Positions 17,638 through 26,320 of a DNA stretch of 64,000 bases are shown in pieces. The notes beneath the pieces were generated by a model, which did not search any database, was not told where the DNA came from, and worked only from the letters and a program-made list of their open reading frames with translations. The position numbers were made by a program, and so were the translations under genes. Position 1 is the stretch's first letter, and every line of letters begins with the position of its first letter. Source of the stretch: Phaeobacter sp. 11ANDIMAR09 (lineage in GTDB: Bacteria > Pseudomonadota > Alphaproteobacteria > Rhodobacterales > Rhodobacteraceae); NCBI RefSeq assembly GCF_001294455.1, contig NZ_LIKT01000004.1, positions 186,001-250,000 on the forward strand, given 5' to 3'.

Positions 17638-18873
17638 ATGCAGGCAAAAACGATATTGGTTGCGGGGACCTATGATACCAAAGACGATGAGTTGCACTAT
17701 CTGGAAGAGGTGATCCGGGCGCAGGGCGGTAACATACTGTCGATGGATGTGAGCGTCCTGGGGGATCCAAGTCAGCCTGCGGATGTCAGCAAACATCAGG
17801 TGGCAGAAGCCGGGGGCAGCTCGATTAATGCGGCCATTGCATCGGGCGATGAAAACACAGCGATGCAGATCATGGGGGCCGGGGCCGCCGCCAAAGCGAT
17901 GGATCTGTACCGCGCGGGGCGTATTGATGGGGTGATTGTGCTGGGCGGCACCATGGGCACCGATCTGGCGCTGGATCTCTGCGCGGCCTTGCCGGTTGGG
18001 GTGCCAAAATATGTGGTCTCCACTGTGGCTTTTTCGCCGCTGATGCCGCCCGAGCGCATCCCAGCGGATGTGCAGATGATCCTGTGGTCCGGCGGGTTGT
18101 ATGGGTTGAATTCCATCTGTAAGGCCGCGCTAAGCCAGGCGGCAGGGGCGGTCTTGGGCGCTGCGCGTGCGGTTGAGGCACCGCGCCGAGAGCGGCCTTT
18201 GATCGGCATGACCTCCTTTGGCAAGACGGTGCTACGATATATGGTGACGCTGAAGCCTGCGCTGGAAGCGCGTGGATTTGAAGTTGCCGTCTTTCATGCC
18301 ACCGGCATGGGCGGGCGCGCCTTTGAGAGCCTGGCCCGTGAGGGGGCCTTTGCTGCGGTGATGGATTTTGCCCCGCAAGAGGTTTCCAATTATCTGTTTG
18401 GCGGTCTTTCGGCCGGGATGGGGCGATTGACCCATGCGGGGCGGGCGGCAATTCCGCAGCTGGTGGCACCGGGCTGCTATGATCTGGTGGATTTTGTGGG
18501 CTGGCAGGGGGTGCCTGCGCAGCTGCAGGGGCGTCCGATCCATGCGCACAATCGCTTGCTGTCTTCGGCGGTTCTGGAGGCAGATGAGCGTCGCATCGTG
18601 GCGCGGGAAATCTGCACGAAACTGGCCCAGGCCCAGGCGCCGGTGGCCCTGTTCCTGCCGAACCAGGGCTGCAATGAGTGGGACCGTCCAGGCGGCGAGC
18701 TGCATGATGCCGAAGGGTTGCAGGCCTTTTGTGACGAAATGCGCAAGTGTTGCCCCGAGACTGCTGAGCTGACCGAGTTGGACTGTCACATCAATGACGC
18801 GGCCTTTTGTGATAGGGTGCTAGAGGTTTTTGACAGCTGGATCGCCAGTGGCATCGTCAAAGCCAAGGGTTAA
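17638..18873 (+). CDS. Tm-1-like ATP-binding domain protein (UPF0261 family)
   Basis: 411 residues from ATG 17638, chosen because GGGAGGG at 17624-17630 lies 7 nt upstream; an in-frame GTG at 17614 has no such site. The N-terminus (TILVAGTYDTKDDELHYLEE) and internal GTMGTDLALDL match UPF0261, whose N-terminal half is the ATP-binding domain of the plant Tm-1 resistance protein. The second half (RPLIGMTSFGKTVLRYMVTL, FHATGMGGRAFESL) resembles the TIM-barrel part. The molecular function is unknown. Members commonly sit in catabolic operons with transporters, as here, and the gene follows the TTT transporter/ALDH genes. Confidence 0.85.
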   Translation: MQAKTILVAGTYDTKDDELHYLEEVIRAQGGNILSMDVSVLGDPSQPADVSKHQVAEAGGSSINAAIASGDENTAMQIMGAGAAAKAMDLYRAGRIDGVIVLGGTMGTDLALDLCAALPVGVPKYVVSTVAFSPLMPPERIPADVQMILWSGGLYGLNSICKAALSQAAGAVLGAARAVEAPRRERPLIGMTSFGKTVLRYMVTLKPALEARGFEVAVFHATGMGGRAFESLAREGAFAAVMDFAPQEVSNYLFGGLSAGMGRLTHAGRAAIPQLVAPGCYDLVDFVGWQGVPAQLQGRPIHAHNRLLSSAVLEADERRIVAREICTKLAQAQAPVALFLPNQGCNEWDRPGGELHDAEGLQAFCDEMRKCCPETAELTELDCHINDAAFCDRVLEVFDSWIASGIVKAKG

Positions 18874-18967
18874 GGCACGCATTTTCCGGCGGGCCAGGTG
18901 CCTGTTGGCCCATTGCCCTAGGGGCTGTGACGCTGACGCAGGCAAAGCGCCGGAAAAAGGAAGGAGG

Positions 18968-19000
18968 GGACAGGGGCCGAGCGCCGCTGTCCTTTTTCTT
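18968..19000 (+). terminator. Intrinsic terminator after the Tm-1-like gene
   Basis: Stem GGACAG / CTGTCC (18968-18973 and 18987-18992), continued inward by GGC/GCC after one mismatch, followed by TTTTTCTTT. Ends the transporter-ALDH-Tm-1 transcription unit. Confidence 0.75.
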
Positions 19001-19120
19001 TGCCCGGCAGACATCGTCTCTGTCTGGTGCTTTCCGCAGTGCGGCATTTACCCAGCGTTGCGCAAGTTTGTTGCTTGATCACTGCGGGACTCTTGCCTAG
19101 TGTGCCTGCAATCTTGTGGA

Positions 19121-19134
19121 ATGCAGTTCTGCAT
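19121..19134. promoter_or_regulatory. Operator-like palindrome upstream of the beta-oxidation operon
   Basis: ATGCAG-TT-CTGCAT, a perfect 6+6 inverted repeat, embedded in the wider partial symmetry TGGAATGCAG ... ATGGA. It lies about 190 bp before the first gene. The binding regulator is not encoded next to it, so its identity is open. Confidence 0.4.
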
Positions 19135-19326
19135 AATGGAATTTTGTGGAGCGCCTCCCCTCTCTATCAAAGTGAATTGGAGAGAGGGGCCTGTGACGCA
19201 GGGTTCTGTATCGCCGGATCGCACAGGGGCTTGGCGCTGAGACATTGCCTGTGTTGAGATTGAAAAAACAATGAGAGCCGGACGGGGAGACAGCCTGGCC
19301 TGGCCGACCGAAGAGAGGAAATTCGG

Positions 19327-21420
19327 ATGACGGATGCCATTGGATTTGAGCGCATCGGAGATATCGCGGTTCTGAAAGCACAGAACCCGCCGGTGAATGC
19401 GCTGGGTTTTGATATTCGCGAAGGCCTGCTGGCCGGGATTGAGCGGGCCGAAAAGGATGGTGCCAAGGCAGTTCTGATCTATGGCGAGGGGCGCACCTAT
19501 TTTGCCGGGGCAGACATCACAGAATTTGGCAAGCCGCCACGGGGTATCTTTCTGCCTGACCTTTGTGCCCGCATTGAAGCCTCTCCTTTGATTGTGGTCT
19601 CTGCCCTGCATGGCACGGCGCTCGGCGGCGGGTTGGAGGTTGCTCTGGCTTCGCATTACCGAATTGCGGTGCCCTCAGCCCGTGTTGGACTGCCGGAAGT
19701 CCTGATCGGTGTGATGCCTGGTGCCGGTGGGACGCAGCGCCTGCCACGCTTGATTGGTGTAGAGGCCTCTGTCGATGTCATCACTTCGGGCCGCCAGGTC
19801 GGCGCCAAGGAAGCCCTGGAGCTGGGCATTCTGGATCGTATCGAAGAAGGAGAGCCGCGAGAGATCGGTTTGGCCTATACGCAGGAACTGTTGGAGAGTG
19901 GCGCCACGCGTCGTCCCGTCAGCGAGATGTCCGCGCCAGAGGCGGTTGACTTTGACGCGCTCTATGAAAAGGTTCTGAAAAAGGGCCGGGGCCTACTGGC
20001 ACCCGCCGTAGCGGTGCGCGGAATTCAGGCCTGCTGTGAGCTGCCCTTTGATGAGGGCATGAAGCGCGAACGCGAACTGTTCATGGAACTGATGAACACA
20101 GACCAGCGTCAGGGCATGATCCATGCCTTTTTCTCCGAGCGTGCGGTCAGCAAGCTGCCCGAGCTGAAGTGTGTTGCGCCGCGCGAACTGGGCTCAATTG
20201 GTGTCATCGGTGGCGGCACCATGGGGGCGGGCATTGCCACGGCGGCGCTGCTGTCGGGTCTGCCCGTTGTGATGTTGGAGATGACCGAGGCGGCGGCAGA
20301 GGCTGCCAAGGGGCGGATCACTGGCAACCTGCAAGGCGCTTTGAAGCGGGGCAAGATCTCTGAGGCGCAGTTCACCCAGCTCACCGAAGAAATCCTGACC
20401 CTGTCCACGGATTACGCGGCTCTCAGCGATGTGGATCTAGTGATTGAGGCTGTCTTTGAAGAGATGAGCGTCAAGAAGGTGGTCTTTGGAAAACTCGACG
20501 AGGTTTGCAAGAAGGGCGCGATCCTGGCTTCGAACACCTCCTACCTGGATGTGAACGAAATTGCCGCCTGCACCTCGCGCCCCGAAGATGTGATCGGGCT
20601 GCATTTCTTCTCGCCTGCTCATGTGATGAAGCTGTTGGAGATTGTTGTTGCTGACAAAACCGCGCTGGATGTGGTTGCAACGGGTTTTGCGCTGGGGCAG
20701 CGGCTGAAAAAGATCTCGGTGCGCGCCGGGGTTTGCGATGGCTTTATCGGCAACCGCATTCTGTCGACTTATCGCAGGGCTGCAGATCACATGATCCTGG
20801 ATGGGGCCTCGCCCTATCAGATCGACAAGGCGCTGACGGATTTTGGTTTTGCCATGGGCCCCTTTGCGGTGGCCGATTTGGCAGGGCTCGACATCGGTTG
20901 GGCCATGCGCAAACGCAAGCGGGCCGAGGGCATGGACCCGCGCGAACGCGACAGCTCCTATGTCGACAAGATGTGTGAGGCCGGCAACTTTGGTCAGAAG
21001 ACCGGCAAGGGCTATTATGTCTACGAGGCGGGCAAGCGTGGCGGGACGCCAAATCCGGAAGTGTCGGATCTGATTGCGGCCGAGCGTGCTGACAAGGGGA
21101 TCACCCCGCGCAGCTTTACCGATGAGGAAATCGTCACCCGCTATATGGCCGCAATGGTCAATGAGGCTGCCAAAGTGGTGGGCGAGGGCATCGCCCGGCG
21201 TCCGCTCGATGTCGATATGACGCTGCTCTTTGGTTATGGCTTCCCACGCTATCGCGGTGGGCCGCTGAAATGGGCGGATATCGAAGGCCTGGACAAGGTG
21301 TTGGCGACAATCAAAGCAGGCGCCGAGGAAGACTCTTATTTCTGGGATCCCGCGCCGCTCTTGGAAAAACTGGTGGCCGAGGGCCGCACATTTGACGATC
21401 TCAACAAGGAAAACAGCTGA
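19327..21420 (+). CDS. Enoyl-CoA hydratase / 3-hydroxyacyl-CoA dehydrogenase fusion (FadB/FadJ/PimF-like)
   Basis: 697 residues. The N-terminal crotonase domain (1-190) has the oxyanion hole [20 protein letters not shown] and the catalytic stretch [15 protein letters not shown] linker leads to the NAD-binding domain (about 295-480) with [18 protein letters not shown] and the catalytic histidine in [17 protein letters not shown]. Two C-terminal HCDH domains follow. It performs hydration and NAD-linked oxidation of enoyl-CoA in fatty or dicarboxylic acid beta-oxidation. The length fits the short FadJ/PimF class (about 700). The stop overlaps the thiolase start (TGATG), so the two are coupled. 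Confidence 0.93.
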   Translation: MTDAIGFERIGDIAVLKAQNPPVNALGFDIREGLLAGIERAEKDGAKAVLIYGEGRTYFAGADITEFGKPPRGIFLPDLCARIEASPLIVVSALHGTALGGGLEVALASHYRIAVPSARVGLPEVLIGVMPGAGGTQRLPRLIGVEASVDVITSGRQVGAKEALELGILDRIEEGEPREIGLAYTQELLESGATRRPVSEMSAPEAVDFDALYEKVLKKGRGLLAPAVAVRGIQACCELPFDEGMKRERELFMELMNTDQRQGMIHAFFSERAVSKLPELKCVAPRELGSIGVIGGGTMGAGIATAALLSGLPVVMLEMTEAAAEAAKGRITGNLQGALKRGKISEAQFTQLTEEILTLSTDYAALSDVDLVIEAVFEEMSVKKVVFGKLDEVCKKGAILASNTSYLDVNEIAACTSRPEDVIGLHFFSPAHVMKLLEIVVADKTALDVVATGFALGQRLKKISVRAGVCDGFIGNRILSTYRRAADHMILDGASPYQIDKALTDFGFAMGPFAVADLAGLDIGWAMRKRKRAEGMDPRERDSSYVDKMCEAGNFGQKTGKGYYVYEAGKRGGTPNPEVSDLIAAERADKGITPRSFTDEEIVTRYMAAMVNEAAKVVGEGIARRPLDVDMTLLFGYGFPRYRGGPLKWADIEGLDKVLATIKAGAEEDSYFWDPAPLLEKLVAEGRTFDDLNKENS

Positions 21421-22595
21421 TGAAACAAGTCGTTATTGTCTCCGCTGCCCGAACTGGTCTGGCTAAGTCCTTCCGTGGCTCTTTCAACATGACGCATGGG
21501 GCCACCATGGGCGGCGCGGCTGTAGAAGCCGCCGTTGCCCGAGCCGGGATCGAGGCCGCTGAGATCGAGGACTGCATCTTTGGATGCGGCACGCCGGAAG
21601 GCGAGACTGGCGCCAATATCGCGCGCCAGATTGCCCTGCGTGCAGGCATGCCAGTGACCACATCGGGCCTGACCGTGAACCGGTTCTGCTCGTCCGGTTT
21701 GCAGTCCATCGCCCTGGCTGCGCAGCAGATCATCTGCGAGGGGGCAGGGCCCATGGTTGCCGGTGGGGTGGAGAGCATCTCGATGGTGCAGCCCAAGGCG
21801 CGCTCGGTCAAAGAGGCCTGGTTGGCGGAACACAAGCCGGCAACCTACATGACCATGATCGAAACCGCTGACATTGTGGCACAGCGCTACGGCATCAGCC
21901 GTGAAGATCAGGACGCCTACGGGCTGCGCAGCCAGCAGCGCATTGCGGCGGCGCAAGAGGCCGGGCTGTTCGCAGATGAGATCGTCCCGATGCACACCAC
22001 AATGGCGGTTAAAGACAAGGAAACCGGTGAAATCTCGATGAAGGAAGCACTGGTGGACCGGGATGAATGCAACCGTCCCACAACGACGTTGGACGGGTTG
22101 AGTGGCCTGGCGCCAGTGCGTGGTGAAGGCAACTTCATCACCGCGGGCAACGCCAGCCAACTGTCAGACGGTGCCGCAGCGGTGGTGCTGATGGACAGCA
22201 AAGAGGCCGAACAACGCGGGATAGAGGCGATGGGTGCCTTCAAAGGTTTTGCCGTTGCAGGCTGCGAACCCGATGAGATGGGCATTGGTCCGGTCTTTGC
22301 GGTGCCACGCTTGCTGGAACGCCATGGTCTGACCGTGGATGACATCGATATCTGGGAGCTGAACGAGGCCTTCGCCAGCCAGGCGCTGTACTGCCGCGAC
22401 CGGCTGGTGATCGACGACGAGAAGTGCAACGTCAACGGTGGCTCCATTGCCATCGGCCACCCCTTTGGCATGACCGGTGCACGGATGACCGGCCATATCC
22501 TGCGGGAAGGCAAACGGCGTGGCGCCAAGCTGGGCGTTGTCACCATGTGCGTCGGTGGCGGCATGGGCGCCGCAGGCCTGTTCGAGATCTACTGA
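21420..22595 (+). CDS. Acetyl-CoA C-acyltransferase (thiolase II; FadA/PimB-like)
   Basis: 391 residues, standard thiolase length. The acyl-accepting cysteine is Cys90 in [19 protein letters not shown], the histidine lies in [16 protein letters not shown] and the second cysteine in [15 protein letters not shown]. It cleaves 3-ketoacyl-CoA to acetyl-CoA and a shortened acyl-CoA, completing the cycle begun by the overlapping upstream fusion enzyme. Degradative rather than biosynthetic function is supported by the operon of acyl-CoA dehydrogenases and ligase. Confidence 0.94.
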   Translation: MKQVVIVSAARTGLAKSFRGSFNMTHGATMGGAAVEAAVARAGIEAAEIEDCIFGCGTPEGETGANIARQIALRAGMPVTTSGLTVNRFCSSGLQSIALAAQQIICEGAGPMVAGGVESISMVQPKARSVKEAWLAEHKPATYMTMIETADIVAQRYGISREDQDAYGLRSQQRIAAAQEAGLFADEIVPMHTTMAVKDKETGEISMKEALVDRDECNRPTTTLDGLSGLAPVRGEGNFITAGNASQLSDGAAAVVLMDSKEAEQRGIEAMGAFKGFAVAGCEPDEMGIGPVFAVPRLLERHGLTVDDIDIWELNEAFASQALYCRDRLVIDDEKCNVNGGSIAIGHPFGMTGARMTGHILREGKRRGAKLGVVTMCVGGGMGAAGLFEIY

Positions 22596-22620
22596 TCTAA
22601 AGCGTTAAACTAACAAGGGA

Positions 22621-22675
22621 GCGCCCAAACGACCCATCGAGGGTCGCATGGGCGCGCCCCGGCCAAAGGCCGGGG
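22621..22675 (+). repeat. Tandem hairpins between thiolase and acyl-CoA dehydrogenase genes
   Basis: Hairpin 1: GCGCCCA (22621-22627) with TGGGCGC (22649-22655), and inside it GACCC/GGGTC. Hairpin 2: CCCCGGCC (22657-22664), loop AAA, GGCCGGGG (22668-22675). No T-run follows. They lie in mid-operon upstream of a strong ribosome site, so they may mark an mRNA processing or stability point. Confidence 0.5.
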
Positions 22676-22701
22676 GGCGGCTTTCGGGGAGGAAGCACCA
22701 A

Positions 22702-23901
22702 ATGGATCTGAACTACTCTGTTGAAGAGCAGGCGTTTCGCGCCGAAGTGCAAGAATTTCTGTCACAAAAACTACCAAAGGAAATGTCCGACGCCATTCGC
22801 GTTGGTCGTGAACTTGGCAAAGAGGGCCATGAGAAATGGCACGCCATTCTCAATGAGCAGGGCTGGCTGGCCCCAAACTGGCCAAAGGAATTTGGCGGCT
22901 GCGAATGGAACGCAGTGCAACGTCATATCTTTGAAGAAGAATGCTGTCGTGCACATGCGCCCCGCATCGTGCCCTTTGGCCTGGCGATGCTGGCGCCCGT
23001 GTTGCAAAAATTTGGCTCAAAAGAGCAACAGGACCACTATCTGCCCCGCATCCTGTCTGGTGAAGACTGGTGGTGTCAGGGTTATTCCGAACCGGGCGCC
23101 GGGTCGGATCTGGCCAGCCTGAAAACCCGCGCAGTGCGGGAGGGCGACCACTATGTGGTCAACGGACAGAAAACCTGGACCACCCTGGGCCAGCACGCCA
23201 ACTGGATCTTCTGCCTGGTGCGCACCGACCCAGACGCCAAGCAACAGTCGGGTATTTCCTTTCTGTTGATCGACATGGACACGCCGGGTATCGAAGTCCG
23301 CCCGATCATCTTGCTGGACGGCACCCATGAGGTAAACGAGGTCTGGTTCACAGATGTCAAAGTGCCGGTCGAAAATCTGGTGGGTGAGGAAAACAAAGGC
23401 TGGACCTATGCCAAATATCTGCTGACTCATGAGCGGACCAATATCGCCGGCGTTGGTTTTAGTCGCGCCGGACTGGACGCGGTGAAACGTATGGCAGGCA
23501 GCCAGATGCACCGAGGCAAACCTTTGAGCGAGAACCCGCATTTTGCCGCCCGTGTGGCGCGAGCGGAGATCGATCTGATGGCCATGTCCACTACCAATTT
23601 GCGGATCATTTCGCGGGCGGCCTCGGGCCAGGCGCCGGGGGTCGAAAGCTCGATGCTCAAGGTGAAGGGTACGGAAATTCGACAGGAAATCAATGATCTG
23701 GCCCGTCGTGCTGCCGGTGCCTATGCGATGCCATTTGTGTCAGAAGCCCTGGAAGGCGGCAATGAGCCGGCCATGGGGCCGGAAGGCAGCGCAGCGACGG
23801 CTCCGCAATACTTCAACAACCGCAAACTTTCGATTTTTGGAGGCTCCAACGAGATCCAGAAAAACATCATTGCCAAGGTCAAACTGGGAGGTGGGGCATG
23901 A
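22702..23901 (+). CDS. Acyl-CoA dehydrogenase, large subunit of a probable heteromeric (PimC-like) enzyme
   Basis: 399 residues from ATG 22702, set by GGGGAGGAAG just upstream; an 18-codon upstream extension runs through the intergenic hairpins. FAD/substrate segments WWCQGYSEPGAGSDLASLKT and NGQKTWTTLGQHANWIF are present. The usual C-terminal catalytic YEG is replaced by IFGGSNEIQKNII, while Glu244 in LTHERTNIA occupies the helix-G position used by isovaleryl-CoA dehydrogenase. That pattern, and the adjacent second dehydrogenase, fit the alpha subunit of two-gene dehydrogenases such as PimC of Rhodopseudomonas pimeloyl-CoA degradation. Ends in an ATGA overlap with its partner. Confidence 0.92.
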   Translation: MDLNYSVEEQAFRAEVQEFLSQKLPKEMSDAIRVGRELGKEGHEKWHAILNEQGWLAPNWPKEFGGCEWNAVQRHIFEEECCRAHAPRIVPFGLAMLAPVLQKFGSKEQQDHYLPRILSGEDWWCQGYSEPGAGSDLASLKTRAVREGDHYVVNGQKTWTTLGQHANWIFCLVRTDPDAKQQSGISFLLIDMDTPGIEVRPIILLDGTHEVNEVWFTDVKVPVENLVGEENKGWTYAKYLLTHERTNIAGVGFSRAGLDAVKRMAGSQMHRGKPLSENPHFAARVARAEIDLMAMSTTNLRIISRAASGQAPGVESSMLKVKGTEIRQEINDLARRAAGAYAMPFVSEALEGGNEPAMGPEGSAATAPQYFNNRKLSIFGGSNEIQKNIIAKVKLGGGA

Positions 23902-25040
23902 ACTTCGATCTGACAGACGAACGCCAGATGCTACAGGACAGCCTGCGTCGGTTCCTGCGGGATAATCAGGAAGCACTGAGCGCCAGCACTCGTTTGGGTA
24001 ACAGCGACAATACCCTAGGCTTTGATGCTGAGATCTGGGCCAAATTGGCCGAGCTGGGCGTCATCGGTGCCCTGTTCAGCGAAGAGGATGGCGGCTTTGG
24101 CGGTGCAGGTTTTGATCTTACCACCGTGTTTGAGGAGCTGGGCCGGGCAGGCGCGGTCGAGCCCCTGCTGGATACCGCTATTCTGGGCGGTGGCCTGATT
24201 GCTGCTTTGGGAACTGAAGTGCAAAAAGAGCTTGTCGAGCAGGTTATCGGTGGTGAAGTGCACCTGGCCCTTGCCCATGGGGAACCCAACAGCCGCTATG
24301 ATCTGGCGCAGGTGGAGACCACAGTAATACACGAGGGCGACGAATTGGTTTTGACCGGCCGCAAGGCTGTGGTGGTCAATGCTGAAGCGGCGGACTATCT
24401 GATCGTGTCGGCACGTGAAACTGGCGTGGCAAACGATGAAGAAGGTATTTCCCTGTTCCTGGTGCCGCGTGACAGCGCGGGGCTGAGCCTGCGCGGCTAT
24501 CCCCTGATGGCTGGAGGGCGTGCGGCGGAGGTCGACCTGGATGGGCTGCGGCTTTCTGCGGCGGCGCGACTGGGTGCTGCCGGGGCGGGCTTTGCTGCAC
24601 TGAAGCGGGCCAGCAATCGGGCGGAGGTTGCTCTGGTCGCCGAAACTCTGGGGGCCATGGAGGTCGCCACCGACCTGACGCGGGAATACCTGCTGACACG
24701 GCAACAGTTTGGCCGTCCCATCGGCAGCTTCCAGGCGCTGCAACACCGGATGGCCACCCTGTTGATTGAGCTCGAGCAGGCGCGTTCGGCGGTGATCAAT
24801 GCTGCCGGTCATCTTGAGGCCACCGCAGCGGAACAGGCGCTACATGTCGCGGCGGCGCGCAATCTGGTTGGCCGGGCAGGACGTTTGGTCGCTGAGGAAA
24901 GCATTCAGCTTCATGGCGGTATTGCCATGACCGAAGAATATGAGCTGGCTCATATCGCGAAGCGGATCGTGATGGCGGAGCACCGCTTTGGCGACACGGA
25001 TACGCAGCTGGAGCGGTTCATTGACCAAAGCGCTGCCTGA
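23898..25040 (+). CDS. Acyl-CoA dehydrogenase, small subunit of a probable heteromeric (PimD-like) enzyme
   Basis: 380 residues overlapping the previous gene by ATGA. It keeps the acyl-CoA dehydrogenase fold (FDLTDERQMLQDSLRRFLRD; LLTRQQFGRPIGSFQALQHR; ESIQLHGGIAMTEEYELAHI) but has neither a YEG-type C-terminal glutamate nor a helix-G glutamate (RASNRAEVALVAETLG). Loss of the base in one of two tandem paralogues is what is known for alpha2-beta2 acyl-CoA dehydrogenases. It probably supplies part of the FAD site for the PimC-like subunit. Weak conservation of the central CoA-binding loop (HGEPNSRYDL) also fits a non-catalytic role. Confidence 0.9.
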   Translation: MNFDLTDERQMLQDSLRRFLRDNQEALSASTRLGNSDNTLGFDAEIWAKLAELGVIGALFSEEDGGFGGAGFDLTTVFEELGRAGAVEPLLDTAILGGGLIAALGTEVQKELVEQVIGGEVHLALAHGEPNSRYDLAQVETTVIHEGDELVLTGRKAVVVNAEAADYLIVSARETGVANDEEGISLFLVPRDSAGLSLRGYPLMAGGRAAEVDLDGLRLSAAARLGAAGAGFAALKRASNRAEVALVAETLGAMEVATDLTREYLLTRQQFGRPIGSFQALQHRMATLLIELEQARSAVINAAGHLEATAAEQALHVAAARNLVGRAGRLVAEESIQLHGGIAMTEEYELAHIAKRIVMAEHRFGDTDTQLERFIDQSAA

Positions 25041-25053
25041 GGCAGATCAACAG

Positions 25054-25488
25054 GTGACGGGCCAGAATGAGACTGGCCCGTCGCAGTCAGACCAGACCTT
25101 TCAGATCGAAGATCCGGGGGTGCAGCAACTGGTTGGTTACAAGACAACGATTGACCGGCGGGATGGCTCTTGTGTGGTCATACTCGATCTGCAGCCGCCC
25201 CATTTGAACCGCCACGGCATACTGCATGGAGGAATCGTTGCGACGCTGCTGGACGTGGTTTGTGGCAATACGGCATCGCAGTTCTTTGATCGTGAAAACC
25301 ATGCAGCCTTGGTCACGGTGTCTTTGACGCTGTCCTATGTGGCAGCGGTGCGCGGGGGGCGGATCACCGCTACAGCGCGAGTGACCGGGGGTGGTGCCTC
25401 TATCGCGCATCTCTTCGGAGAATTGCACGACGATGAGGGGCGGCTTTTGGCGACGGCCACGGGTGTCTTCAAAAGGATCAGAAAATGA
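25054..25488 (+). CDS. PaaI-family hotdog thioesterase
   Basis: About 144 residues with the hotdog thioesterase pattern HLNRHGILHGGIVATLLDVVCG (HGG motif and the following helix) and a C-terminal strand VFKRI. Such enzymes hydrolyse acyl-CoA esters, often to release trapped CoA in degradative operons. The start is uncertain: TTG 24988, TTG 25021 (overlapping the upstream stop) and GTG 25054 are in frame. GTG 25054 is chosen because GAGG lies about 11 nt upstream and the length then fits the family. The stop overlaps the next gene (ATGA at 25485). Confidence 0.85.
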   Translation: MTGQNETGPSQSDQTFQIEDPGVQQLVGYKTTIDRRDGSCVVILDLQPPHLNRHGILHGGIVATLLDVVCGNTASQFFDRENHAALVTVSLTLSYVAAVRGGRITATARVTGGGASIAHLFGELHDDEGRLLATATGVFKRIRK

Positions 25489-26267
25489 CGGTTTTGGCTC
25501 GACTGGAAGACCAAGGTGATCGTGCTGTTGTCGTAAACATGAATGCAGCAAGGCGCGGTGCCCTTTCGCCGGATCTTTATCAGGCGATCAAGGATGCCAT
25601 CGCCCTGGCACAGGAGCCACGCATTCGCGCTATTTTGCTCACATCTGAGGGCGGTTTTTTCTGCGCGGGCGGTGATCTGAATGTCTTGATAGAACGGCGC
25701 AACCTGACCGACGCCCAGCGGCGCGACAAGGTGGATGAGCTGCATGGGATCATCCGGGGGCTACGCGCAGCACCGGTGCCGGTGATTGCAGCAGTCGAAG
25801 GCGGGGCAGCTGGGGCCGGTTTGTCGCTAGCCTTGGCGGCAGATCTCATCGTGGCCGAGGCTGGTATCAAATTTACCGCCGCCTATGTGAAGGCGGGGCT
25901 GGTGCCGGATGGCGGGCTGACCGCATCGCTGGCGCGTGTGCTCCCACGGCCCTTGGCGATGGAGATGTGCCTGCTGGCACGCCCGGTCACGGCCGAGCGC
26001 ATGGAGGCCCTGGGGGCTGTGAACATGGTGGTGCCCTGCGATCAGGTGCTGAGCACCGCGCAGTCGCTTGCGACGCGCTTGGCCGAGGGCCCGCCTGAGG
26101 CGCAGCGGGAGATCCGCCAGATGATGGCGGAGGCCTATGAAACCAGCGAGGCCGCGCAGTTGGACCGCGAACGCAACGCAATGGCCCGTGCCGCCGGAGG
26201 ACCGGAGGCGGGCGAGGGCATTGCGGCATTTTTGGAAAAACGGCCGCCGGAGTTCGGCGCAAAATAG
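25485..26267 (+). CDS. Enoyl-CoA hydratase/isomerase (crotonase) family protein
   Basis: 260 residues. Crotonase features: FFCAGGDLNVL (first oxyanion-hole strand), EGGAAGAGLSLALAADLIVA (second) and TAAYVKAGLVPDGGLTASL (active-site loop). The second acidic residue typical of hydratases is Asp in VPDGG, which is closer to isomerase or dehalogenase-like crotonases, so hydratase versus isomerase cannot be decided. It is coupled to the thioesterase by ATGA. As the operon already has a hydratase in the fusion enzyme, an enoyl-CoA isomerase role for unsaturated substrates is an attractive inference. Confidence 0.88.
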   Translation: MTVLARLEDQGDRAVVVNMNAARRGALSPDLYQAIKDAIALAQEPRIRAILLTSEGGFFCAGGDLNVLIERRNLTDAQRRDKVDELHGIIRGLRAAPVPVIAAVEGGAAGAGLSLALAADLIVAEAGIKFTAAYVKAGLVPDGGLTASLARVLPRPLAMEMCLLARPVTAERMEALGAVNMVVPCDQVLSTAQSLATRLAEGPPEAQREIRQMMAEAYETSEAAQLDRERNAMARAAGGPEAGEGIAAFLEKRPPEFGAK

Positions 26268-26320
26268 CTCCCGGCTGAACCAGCCTTGGGGGGAGACAGG
26301 TGGAAACGGGAGGTGCGGTG

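Larger units (their letters stand above)
18874..19326. other. 453-bp intergenic region with terminator, palindrome and leader hairpin
   Basis: No convincing gene. It contains an intrinsic terminator (18968-19000), a 14-bp palindrome ATGCAGTTCTGCAT (19121-19134) and a 9-bp inverted repeat CCCCTCTCT / AGAGAGGGG (19157-19165, 19181-19189). The right half is thus the promoter/leader of the beta-oxidation operon. GAAGAGAGGA lies just before the start at 19327. Confidence 0.6.

Noticed and set aside
19048-19656. 202-codon minus-strand frame crossing the promoter of the beta-oxidation operon
   Set aside because: It covers regulatory repeats and the antisense of the fusion-enzyme start; no domain or ribosome site.
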